From the NCBI RefSeq assembly GCF_024169245.1, contig NZ_JALJWP010000001.1:1799501-1863500 (forward strand): a stretch of DNA of 64,000 nucleotides, given 5' to 3'. Positions 30,858 through 38,682 of the stretch are shown piece by piece. Below the pieces are notes generated by a model. It was not told the origin of the DNA and did no database searches. It was given only the letters and a program-made list of their open reading frames with translations. Numbering within the stretch: the first letter of the stretch is position 1; the number at the start of each line of letters is the position of its first letter. The stretch comes from Pseudomonas koreensis (GTDB lineage Bacteria; Pseudomonadota; Gammaproteobacteria; Pseudomonadales; Pseudomonadaceae). Both the position numbers and the translations under genes were made by a program.

Positions 30858-31606
30858 CTGATTTTCTCGCCGAACAAGACCGTGCGCTGCTCGAGCGCCA
30901 CGGTCTCGGCACTTTCGAGGCGTTGTGGGCCAGACAGCTGGAAGCGGTGGATGAGCCCAATACTTCCGGTGGCGGCTGGAGCAGCGTGTTCCGCCTGGAT
31001 CTGGAAGGCCAGGGTTATTACCTCAAGCGCCAGAGCAATTACCTGACGCGCACCTTGCATGCGCCGTTTGGCGAGCCCAGCTTTGCCCGTGAGTTTCGCA
31101 ATATCAGCCGTTATCGCAAGCTCGGCATTCCGGCGCTGCAAGCGGCTTTTTTTGGCGAGCGCAAGGTCGACGGTGAAGTCAGGGCGGTACTGCTCACGCG
31201 CGCGCTGGACGGCTGGAGCGATCTGGAATCGTTGCTGGCCCGCTGGGCGCAACTCAGCGTGGCGCAGCATTCGGCCATTCTCAAGGCTTGCGGGCTGTTG
31301 GCGCGGCGCCTGCACGGCGCGCGTCAGGTGCATGGCTGCTTTTATCCCAAGCATATTTTTCTGCGCGCTACCGGCGACGGCTATGAGGCGCAACTGATTG
31401 ATCTGGAGAAGACCCGGCCGTTGCTGTTCGGCATGCGCGACCGGATCAAGGATCTGGAGCCGTTGCAGCGCCGCGCGCCGCAGTGGAGCGAGGCAGACTT
31501 GCGCCAATTGCTCGCGGCGTACCTCGATCAGCCGATCGACGGTGATCTGCTCGACAGCTGGCTGGTCCGGCTGACGGCCCGACGCAGTCACAAGGAGACC
31601 CGTTGA
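30854..31606 (+). CDS. wapQ: LPS kinase InaA family protein (WapQ-like), atypical catalytic loop
   Basis: Third kinase-fold gene of the operon, 250 residues, matching PAO1 WapQ in position (about PA5007). It keeps Lys58 in YYLKRQ and Asp183 in LIDLEKTRP. The catalytic loop reads HGCFYPKH (160-167) where WaaP has HRDCYICH, so the usual catalytic Asp is replaced by Cys162. It may use another base, or act as a non-catalytic partner; only experiment can tell. The start overlaps the wapP stop (ATGA). Confidence 0.85.
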   Translation: MTDFLAEQDRALLERHGLGTFEALWARQLEAVDEPNTSGGGWSSVFRLDLEGQGYYLKRQSNYLTRTLHAPFGEPSFAREFRNISRYRKLGIPALQAAFFGERKVDGEVRAVLLTRALDGWSDLESLLARWAQLSVAQHSAILKACGLLARRLHGARQVHGCFYPKHIFLRATGDGYEAQLIDLEKTRPLLFGMRDRIKDLEPLQRRAPQWSEADLRQLLAAYLDQPIDGDLLDSWLVRLTARRSHKETR

Positions 31607-33055
31607 TGCAATTGTCCGAGCTGGCGCGGACAGGGCGCGGCCCCTCATTACCGCTGAGCGTGACCCTGGCGGATGCGGCCGGTACGGCGGATCTGCAATT
31701 GTTGAGCCTGCTGCGCGTCTTGCCCGGGCAGCGCTATGTTGGCGCCGGCGTTTGGCGCGGCCGGCCGGTACTGGCCAAATTGCTGGTCGGCAGCAAGGCA
31801 GCACGGCATTTCCAGCGTGAACTCGAAGGCGTGCGCCTGCTGGCGGCCCAGGGCATGACCACGCCGCTGTTGTTGGTCGATGGTCTGAAAGACGGAGAAG
31901 GTGGCTGGCTGCTCTTTGAGTTTCTCGAAGGCGCGCACAGCCTCGGTGATGCCTGGGCGAAGGTCGAGGCGTTGCCGGCGCTGGCCGATGAGCAAACGGC
32001 GGTGTTGGCCGAAGCGCTGGATGCCATTGGTCGACTGCATGGCAAAGGGCTCTGGCAGGAAGACTTGCACCTGGACAATCTGCTGCGCCATGGCGGTCAG
32101 CTGTATTTGATCGATGGCGCCGGGGTTCGCGCGGAGACGGCGGGGCAGCCCTTGTCCCGGCAAAAAGTGCTGGAAAACCTCGGCGTGTTTTTCGCCCAGT
32201 TGCCCAAATCACTCGAGCCGTTCACCGAAGAGTTGCTGGTGTATTACCTGTTGAGCAACAGCGAGCATGCGTTACCGCTGGAGGCGTTGCAGAAACAGAT
32301 CGACAAAGTGCGTAGATGGCGGCTCAGGGATTACCTGATCAAGGTCGGCCGCGAATGCACATTGTTTGCAGTGCATCGCGGCGCGTTTGCCCTGCGCGCC
32401 ATCCGCCGCGAAGAAGAAGCCGCCATGCTGCCGGTGCTCGAACAGGCCGACGCCCTGCTCGATCAGGGGCATCTGTACAAGACCGGCGGCGCAGCCAGCG
32501 TCGGCAAGGTTCAGGCGGGCGGACGCACGCTGGTGATCAAACGCTACAACATCAAGGGCTTTGCCCATTGGCTCAAGCGTTTCTGGCGTCCGAGCCGGGC
32601 CTGGCATTCGTGGCGTGAAGGCAATCGTCTGGCGTTCCTTGGCATCGCTACGCCGAGACCGCTGGCGGTATTGGAGAAGCGCTTTTTGTGGCTGCGCGGC
32701 CGCGCGTATCTGGTAACCGAGTTCCTGCCGGGGCCGGACATCATCGAGCGCTTTGCGCCGTTCGTGGAAAGTGGCCAGGCGCCGGAAGCCGAGTTGCAAG
32801 CGCTGGATCGACTGTTTGCCCGATTGATCGCCGAGCGCATCAGCCATGGCGATTTCAAAGGCCACAACCTGTTCTGGCAGACGGATCGCTGGGCGCTGAT
32901 CGATCTCGATTCGATGTGTCAGCATGCCTCGGTCGGAAGTTTCGCCCCGGCTTATGCCCGCGATCGCGCGCGATTCATGCGTAACTGGCCGCAAAGCAGC
33001 GCGTTGTATCGAGTCATCGATCAGCGGTTGCCCAAGGATATCTCCGACGCTGGCT
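31606..33055 (+). CDS. Protein with two tandem LPS kinase-like domains
   Basis: Last gene of the waaF operon, corresponding by position to PAO1 about PA5006. The frame runs from ATG 31606 through the TGA at 33055-33057 (483 residues). It holds two kinase-fold halves. The first has Lys58, catalytic loop QEDLHLDN with Asp153 and Asn158, and Asp170 in LYLIDG. The second has Lys312 in VIKRYN, loop HGDFKGHN with Asp416 and Asn421, and Asp433 in ALIDLD. Both halves thus look potentially active, though the first lacks the His before Asp. AAGGAG precedes the start. Likely role: core sugar phosphorylation; the substrate is unknown. Confidence 0.85.
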
Positions 33056-33234
33056 GAGCCTTTTCGCAGCAGGCTGGCTCGCACAATAGCTCGGCCTGCT
33101 CTGAGGGCGAGCCTGTTGGCGGCTACGGACAAATAACAGCGACTTGTCCTACAGCTTCTCCAGAAGCCATGAACTGTCTGCTGTTCAGTCTCGATGCTAA
33201 TTTGCCTGACGATTTCGGATGACGAGCCTCGGGC

Positions 33235-33561
33235 ATGAAAAAAATTATGACGCTAGGCGTCTTGTTCTCGGTTCTATCAGGCTGTGGCAGTGTTTCAACG
33301 GTGTTGCAGCACGACGCAGATGCCGCTCGGAAGCTGCGCAAACAGAAGACTTACTGTCAATCCATCCCGCGTATCTACAGCGGCCTGGCCTTTGATTTCT
33401 GCATATTGAACGCGCCGCCCAATCCTGGTGGCATTGTGTCCTTCGTATTGTTTGATCTGCCGTTGTCCGCTGCGTTCGACACGGTTTCGCTGCCCTACAC
33501 GATTTATCGCCAGGCTGCCGACGGAAATCTGAGTATTTACTGGCGCAGGGACGGCTACTGA
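33235..33561 (+). CDS. YceK/YidQ family lipoprotein
   Basis: Small lipoprotein (108 residues) of the YceK/YidQ (DUF1375) type, function unknown. A signal peptide MKKIMTLGVLFSVLSGC ends in a lipobox (LSGC, Cys17). The mature part shows the family pattern: CQSIPRIYSGLAFDFCILN, a hydrophobic turn VLFDLPLSAAFDTVSLPYTI, and a short C-terminal tail. It sits between the waaF operon and the carbamoyltransferase gene with gaps on both sides, so it is probably transcribed alone. The 173 bp before it carry only a degenerate REP-like fragment. Confidence 0.85.
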   Translation: MKKIMTLGVLFSVLSGCGSVSTVLQHDADAARKLRKQKTYCQSIPRIYSGLAFDFCILNAPPNPGGIVSFVLFDLPLSAAFDTVSLPYTIYRQAADGNLSIYWRRDGY

Positions 33562-33635
33562 GGCTTTAGTGCCCGTTGAATCGGGCCAATACCGGTAGTG
33601 CAATTCGCACCGGGTAATTCCCCTGATGTTTACGC

Positions 33636-33641
33636 TATAAT
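33636..33641 (+). promoter_or_regulatory. Candidate -10 box of carbamoyltransferase gene
   Basis: A perfect TATAAT lies 92 bp before the GTG start, in the sequence TTTACGCTATAATCCCG. No good -35 box was found at 16-18 bp. Confidence 0.4.
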
Positions 33642-33733
33642 CCCGCCCTTTAGCTGTCACTCGCCCTGTGCGAGGGCACATCAATTTTCAAGGCGCATCG
33701 CGCCTGCACGCAGACTAAAGAGGCTAGACCCCT

Positions 33734-35488
33734 GTGGCATTGACGATTCTTGGCCTGTCCGGCGCCCTTAGCCATGATCCTTCCGCAGCCCTGTACATCG
33801 ACGGCAAGCTGGTCGCTGCAGCTGAAGAAGAGCGCTTCGTACGCGATAAACATGCAAAGAACCGCATGCCCTACGAATCGGCGAAATTCTGCCTCGAGCA
33901 AGCCGGCATCAAGCCGTCCGACGTTGATGTTGTGGCAATTCCATTCGCGCCGATCAGCCTGTTCGGCAAGGCCCGCTGGCACTATGCCAAGCGCTACTGG
34001 TACGCCCCGGATCGCGCCCTCGATGCGATCCTGATGGGCAACCGTCGCTACAAGCGCTATCGCAACAAGATCGTCTGGTGCCTCGAGCAACTGGGCTTCG
34101 ATCCGAAGAAAATCAAGATCGAACCGGTCGAGCATCACCTCGCTCACGCCTCCAGTGCTTATCACTGCTCGGGTTTCAAAGAGAAAACCGCGATCCTCGG
34201 CATCGACGGTAAAGGCGAATACGCCACGACCTTCTTCGGTTATGGCGAAAACGGCAAGATCCACAAGATCAAGGAATTCTTCGATCCGGACTCCCTTGGT
34301 GGTCTGTATGGCGCGATCACCGAATTCCTCGGTTTCGAGATGCTCGACGGCGAATTCAAGGTCATGGGCATGGCGCCGTACGGCGACGCCAGCAAGTACG
34401 ATTTTTCGCGTCTGGCCTCGTTCGAGAACGGCGAGCTGGTGATCAATACCGACTACGCCAACGTCATCGGCCTGCGTCGTTATAAAGAGAAGGGCAAAGG
34501 CTTTTACTTCTCGCCGAAGCTGATCGAGTGGCTGGGGCCCAAGCGCGAAGGCGACATTGCCGACGAGCCGTACATTCACTACGCCGCCAGCATGCAAGCG
34601 CTGTTCGAAAAACTGGCGTTGCAGATGATCGATCATTATCTGGGCGATGTGCTCAAGGAAACCGGCAAGCTGGCGTTCGCCGGTGGCTGTGCGTTGAACG
34701 TCAAGTTGAACCAGAAAATCATCGCCCGCGACGACATCAAGGAGCTGTTCGTACAGCCCGCGTCCGGCGATGCCGGCACCGCAGTCGGCGCTGCCGCTTA
34801 CGTGTCGCACGCCCGTGGCGTACCGGTCGAGAAGATGGAGCACGTCTACCTTGGCCCGTCTTACAGCAACGAAGATGTGATTGCCGCCTGCGCTCGTCAT
34901 GAGAACAAGCCGACCTGGCGCAAGCTCGACAACATGCCGCAAGAAATCGCCAGGATCATGGTCGAAGGCAATCCGGTGGCCTGGTTCCAGGGCCGCATGG
35001 AATTCGGCCCGCGTGCACTTGGCGGCCGTTCGATCATCGGTTGCCCGAGCATTCCCGGTGTGGCCGACCGCATCAACCACCAGATCAAGTTCCGCGAGCG
35101 CTGGAGGCCTTTCTGCCCGTCGATGCTCGACACCGTTGCGCCGCAGATGATCAAGATCGATCACCCGGCGCCGTTCATGACCTTCACCTTCGAAGTCGCC
35201 GAGGAATGGAAAACCCGCGTGCCGGAAGTTGTCCATGAAGACGGTACTTCACGCGCTCAGGTGCTCAAGCGTGAGTACAACCCGCGCTACTACGACATGA
35301 TGAAGGCGCTGGAAGACCTGACCGGTAACGGCGTATCGCTGAACACGTCGCTCAACCGTCGTGGCGAGCCGATGATCTGCTCGCCGACTGACGCGCTGAA
35401 CATGTTTTTCGGCTCTGACCTGCAATATCTGATCATGGAAGATATTCTTGTCGTCAAAGAAGGTGTGCAAGGAAACAGTCTTGACTGA
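33734..35488 (+). CDS. Carbamoyltransferase (NodU/TobZ family)
   Basis: Transfers a carbamoyl group from carbamoyl phosphate, through carbamoyl-AMP, to a hydroxyl. In this LPS cluster the acceptor is likely a core heptose (P. aeruginosa core carries a carbamoyl group; the homologue is about PA5005). The 584-residue product has the N-terminal ASKHA-type fold (LTILGLSGALSHDPSAALYI), the metal-binding EHHLAHASSAYHCSG, the nucleotide region GGCALNVKLNQKI, and the YrdC-like part EFGPRALGGRSIIG with SLNRRGEPMI. The start is GTG 33734 with AGAGG upstream. The next gene overlaps its end. Confidence 0.93.
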   Translation: MALTILGLSGALSHDPSAALYIDGKLVAAAEEERFVRDKHAKNRMPYESAKFCLEQAGIKPSDVDVVAIPFAPISLFGKARWHYAKRYWYAPDRALDAILMGNRRYKRYRNKIVWCLEQLGFDPKKIKIEPVEHHLAHASSAYHCSGFKEKTAILGIDGKGEYATTFFGYGENGKIHKIKEFFDPDSLGGLYGAITEFLGFEMLDGEFKVMGMAPYGDASKYDFSRLASFENGELVINTDYANVIGLRRYKEKGKGFYFSPKLIEWLGPKREGDIADEPYIHYAASMQALFEKLALQMIDHYLGDVLKETGKLAFAGGCALNVKLNQKIIARDDIKELFVQPASGDAGTAVGAAAYVSHARGVPVEKMEHVYLGPSYSNEDVIAACARHENKPTWRKLDNMPQEIARIMVEGNPVAWFQGRMEFGPRALGGRSIIGCPSIPGVADRINHQIKFRERWRPFCPSMLDTVAPQMIKIDHPAPFMTFTFEVAEEWKTRVPEVVHEDGTSRAQVLKREYNPRYYDMMKALEDLTGNGVSLNTSLNRRGEPMICSPTDALNMFFGSDLQYLIMEDILVVKEGVQGNSLD

Positions 35489-36389
35489 GACACTGATCAG
35501 CGTCGTGATTCCCGCGTACAACTACGCCAGATCGCTGCCACGTGCCGTGGAGTCGGTGCTGGTGCAGTTGCACGACGCGGCAGCGGAGCTGTTGGTTATC
35601 GATGACGGTTCCACTGACTCCACGCCCGAGGTGTTGCAAGCGTTGCTGGCTGAACATGCCGGGCGTTTTCGTGCCATACGCCAAAGCAATGGCGGGCTGT
35701 CTTCAGTGCGCAATCGCGGGATCGAGGAAACCACGGGGCAGTTTCTGATTTTTCTCGACGCAGATGACGAGATGGCTCCCGGTGCGCTGGCGGCATTATC
35801 GCAACACATCGCCAGTCACCCGGAAACGCGGATGATCATTGGCGCTCATTGGTCGATCTTCTCCGGTGGCAAGCGCAGCCTGCAGGCTGTCAAACCGCTG
35901 CCAGCCACGCTGCGACAGCGAGTCAGGGGCTATCTGCTGGACAAGACGGTGTCGATCTCAAACGGTGCCTGTGCCATGCATCGTGAGGTATTCGCGCCGG
36001 GCAACTATCCGGAGTGCCTGCGCAACGTCGAAGATCTGCCGGTGTTTGCCCAGGTGTTGGCGCGCTTTCCCTGCACCGTGGTCGAGCAGCCACTGGCACT
36101 CATTTACAAGCACGCCGACAGCATGCGCCATGATCTGCGCCAGAGCCTGGCAGCGGGTACTGAGCAGGTGGTCGGTGAAGTGTTTTCCAGTCAACGGATG
36201 CCGCAAGAGTTTCAGGATCTGCGCCAGGCCTATCTGGCGCAGCGTTGTCTGTCGTTGTTCCGCGATTGCTATTCGCATGGCGAATATGCGTTGGCGAAAA
36301 CATTCTATATGCAAGCGCTACGCGCTGACTGGCGCATCCTTGGGCGCTGGTCGTACATGCGCAAAGCCTTGCGTCTGCTGTTCAGATAA
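35481..36389 (+). CDS. GT2 family glycosyltransferase
   Basis: Inverting glycosyltransferase of family 2, probably adding an outer-core sugar. The 302-residue product starts MTETLISVVIPAYNYARSLP. It shows the nucleotide-binding ELLVIDDGSTDST, the SSVRNRGIEETTGQFLIFLD block and the metal-binding DADDE. A C-terminal region of about 80 residues is family-specific. I take the TTG at 35481 as start: AGGA lies 7 nt upstream and it overlaps the carbamoyltransferase stop by 8 bp. PAO1 has, as I recall, a GT4 gene at the equivalent place, so the core structure may differ. Sugar and acceptor unknown. Confidence 0.88.
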   Translation: MTETLISVVIPAYNYARSLPRAVESVLVQLHDAAAELLVIDDGSTDSTPEVLQALLAEHAGRFRAIRQSNGGLSSVRNRGIEETTGQFLIFLDADDEMAPGALAALSQHIASHPETRMIIGAHWSIFSGGKRSLQAVKPLPATLRQRVRGYLLDKTVSISNGACAMHREVFAPGNYPECLRNVEDLPVFAQVLARFPCTVVEQPLALIYKHADSMRHDLRQSLAAGTEQVVGEVFSSQRMPQEFQDLRQAYLAQRCLSLFRDCYSHGEYALAKTFYMQALRADWRILGRWSYMRKALRLLFR

Positions 36390-36439
36390 GTTGATTGTTG
36401 TTTTTTGCGTACCTGTGGCGCGTGATGTGAGGGGGCTGG

Positions 36440-37900
36440 GTGAAAGGTACGGGCAGTAAATTGGCGGTCAGGGCTGTTCAGTTGATCAGTGAGCGACCGG
36501 TGAGTGTGGCCTTCTGGGCAAGTATTCTACTGTCGCTGATTGCCGTGTCGGGTACCGCAACGGTCGGGCGCGATGCCGCGTTGTACATCGATATCGCCCA
36601 TCAGGTTGTCTTGCATGGACCCGACGTCGCCTGGGTGCATTTCGACTGGCCGTGGTTCTCCATTCTTCTGGCCCTGACCCATCGCTTCCTGCTGCTGCCG
36701 CTGGAGTTGAGCGCCTATCTCTGGTGCGGCCTGTTTTTCGCCGGCACCAGTGCCCTGATGGTCGATTGTATTCGCCGACGCTCTCCCGAGCTTGCCGGCT
36801 GGGCGTGTCTGATTGTGCTGGCGATGCCTGCGGTCAATGCCTTTCGAAACGACATCATCCGCGAATGCGGTTTCTGGTTTTTCTGCACCCTCGCGTTATG
36901 GCAGGCACTGCGTTGGCAGGCCCTGGGCGGCTGGCTCAGAGCCGGTCTCATTCACTTGGCCATTGTGGCTGCAGCGCTGTTTCGGCTTGAGGCATTACTC
37001 TTGTTGCCGGCGCTCGGGCTGTGGCAAATGCCGGGGCTCTGGCGCTCTGGCCAGCGCACTCGTTTGCTGCAGTTTGCTCTTTTGCCGGTGGTGGGGCTGT
37101 TGGTTGCATCGGCGTTTGGAGTGTTCATGTCGGCGCGCTTCATGCTCTATCTGGACATGATTGCACCGCACAGCGTCTACGCCTCGTTTCAGATGCTGTC
37201 CGAACAATTTGGCAACTCGCTGATCAACAAGTATTCCCAGGATGAAGCCGGGCGCATCGTGTTCTTCGGGCTGCTGGCGACGATGACGATCACGTTCGTC
37301 AAGCTGATGGGGCCGTTCGCTGCCCCGTTCGTACTGCGCCGCAACTGGGGGGTGTTGGGCGTTTACTGGCGTGACTATCGTCCCTTCGCCTGGGCAGCAC
37401 TGCTGTATCTGGTCGTGCTGATGCTGTTTTTCATCAAGCAGCAATTCATGAATGCCCGTTATCTGAGCTTTCTCAATCTGCTGGTCGTACCGCTACTGGC
37501 GATGGGGCTGGCGGCGTTTGCCCGGCAGTTTCCGCGCTGGACCAAAGTGCTGGTCGTGGCGGCGTTGCTGGTGATGCTGTCGAATGTGATTTCGACCGGC
37601 GCAGGCAAGACTCATTACGTGGCCGCCGGGCGCTGGATGTCCGCGCACGTCGAACCTGAGGCCAGCGCCTGGTTCGAAGACGGTCGCATCAGCTATTACG
37701 CGGGGCGGGGTTACGTCCTGCCGACGCTGACCCGTGAACAGGCAATGTCGCCGGAGCACGCCGGTGAGTATCGTTATTTTCTCATCGAAGGGAAGGGCGA
37801 TGAGCCGTGGCTGGGCGAATGGCTGGTGGCGCACAAGATGCGCATCATTGAACGCTTCGCCAATCGCAAGGGTGCGACGATTCTGGTGATCGGCAAGTAA
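36440..37900 (+). CDS. Polytopic GT-C-like membrane glycosyltransferase
   Basis: Integral membrane protein (486 residues) with about ten hydrophobic segments and a hydrophilic C-terminal domain (about 390-486). The first large loop has GRDAALYIDIAHQVVL and DWPWFSILLALTHRF, resembling the acidic loop of PMT/ArnT-type enzymes that use polyprenyl-linked sugars on the periplasmic face. NAFRNDIIRECGFWF follows, also typical. GTG 36440 is preceded by GAGGGG. It might add a sugar or other group to the core after flipping. It does not look like the O-antigen ligase WaaL. Confidence 0.7.
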   Translation: MKGTGSKLAVRAVQLISERPVSVAFWASILLSLIAVSGTATVGRDAALYIDIAHQVVLHGPDVAWVHFDWPWFSILLALTHRFLLLPLELSAYLWCGLFFAGTSALMVDCIRRRSPELAGWACLIVLAMPAVNAFRNDIIRECGFWFFCTLALWQALRWQALGGWLRAGLIHLAIVAAALFRLEALLLLPALGLWQMPGLWRSGQRTRLLQFALLPVVGLLVASAFGVFMSARFMLYLDMIAPHSVYASFQMLSEQFGNSLINKYSQDEAGRIVFFGLLATMTITFVKLMGPFAAPFVLRRNWGVLGVYWRDYRPFAWAALLYLVVLMLFFIKQQFMNARYLSFLNLLVVPLLAMGLAAFARQFPRWTKVLVVAALLVMLSNVISTGAGKTHYVAAGRWMSAHVEPEASAWFEDGRISYYAGRGYVLPTLTREQAMSPEHAGEYRYFLIEGKGDEPWLGEWLVAHKMRIIERFANRKGATILVIGK

Positions 37901-37903
37901 GGC

Positions 37904-38557
37904 TCAATCGAGCAGCAGGCGCAGGCGTTCGATCAGCGCAGCCTGTCGCTTGCTCGGCAGCGCCTGGCGATAACCTTCCAGAAAAGTGTGCCCGGCGTCG
38001 CCGCCGAGCAGCCATTGCCGGTCTTGTTTGTAGCGCAGCAAGTGGGCGAAGTTGCGCAGTCGCTTGCTGTCGCTCAGCGCATGCCTCTGGCAACGCAGGT
38101 CGGCGATGTCGATCAATCCGAGCTGATTCTCCGGTGTCTGCACCACATTGCCAAAGTGCAAGGACCGGAAATACACGCCTTTTTCATGCAGCTGTGCAAT
38201 GAACGCTCCCAGTTGACTGCGCAACGTCTCGGTTTCTTCGGGCGTGCCCTGCAATTGCCGCACGGTTTCGCCCGCCAGCGGCGCGTAATACACGCCGTCG
38301 CGCTCGATACTCGGAATCCGATACACCGCGATGACGTTCGGACAGAGGATGCCGCGCTGCTGCAATGCCTTGGTGTTGTTGGCGAAGCGCTGCGCGTAGG
38401 GAAAGAACAGCGCCGAACTCAGCAAGCGTTTGCGGCGGAACAGCTTGAGCATGCGACCGTCGGCCAACCTGAGCACCTTGTCGCCGGAACCGTCGGCTTC
38501 GAGTACCTGAGCACCTTTGCGCAGTGCCTCGTAAGTGCTGTGATCAATCGATTGCAT
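37904..38557 (-). CDS. Kinase-like protein of the 'toluene tolerance' group
   Basis: A 217-residue kinase-fold protein, of a type often annotated as toluene tolerance protein in Pseudomonas; PAO1 has one beside msbA. Visible elements: Lys38 in RMLKLFRRK, the loop FRSLHFGN (130-137) and Asp150 in GLIDIADLR. The usual HxD of the loop is replaced by F-R-S, so Ser132 stands at the catalytic Asp position. It may be a pseudo-kinase or use a different mechanism. It runs opposite to its neighbours; its stop lies 3 bp from that of the GT-C-like gene. True substrate unknown. Confidence 0.75.
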   Translation of the reverse strand: MQSIDHSTYEALRKGAQVLEADGSGDKVLRLADGRMLKLFRRKRLLSSALFFPYAQRFANNTKALQQRGILCPNVIAVYRIPSIERDGVYYAPLAGETVRQLQGTPEETETLRSQLGAFIAQLHEKGVYFRSLHFGNVVQTPENQLGLIDIADLRCQRHALSDSKRLRNFAHLLRYKQDRQWLLGGDAGHTFLEGYRQALPSKRQAALIERLRLLLD

Positions 38558-38622
38558 GCCTGACTCCCCATCATGAGCCGGCTATCTTAACCGACTTGCC
38601 CAATGGCTGGCGCCCGGTGATG

Positions 38623-38653
38623 TTGATCGGCGCAAAAGGGCCTGTGATATCAT
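38623..38653 (+). promoter_or_regulatory. Candidate promoter of msbA
   Basis: TTGATC (38623-38628) is followed by TGATAT at 16 bp or TATCAT at 19 bp, 30 bp before the msbA start. Only a weak match. Confidence 0.3.
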
Positions 38654-38682
38654 CGCCGCCTCACTGATTTACGCGGATTACC

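Noticed and set aside
33650..35236. A 528-codon minus-strand frame opposite the carbamoyltransferase
   Set aside because: Antisense to a gene with clear catalytic motifs; no independent support.
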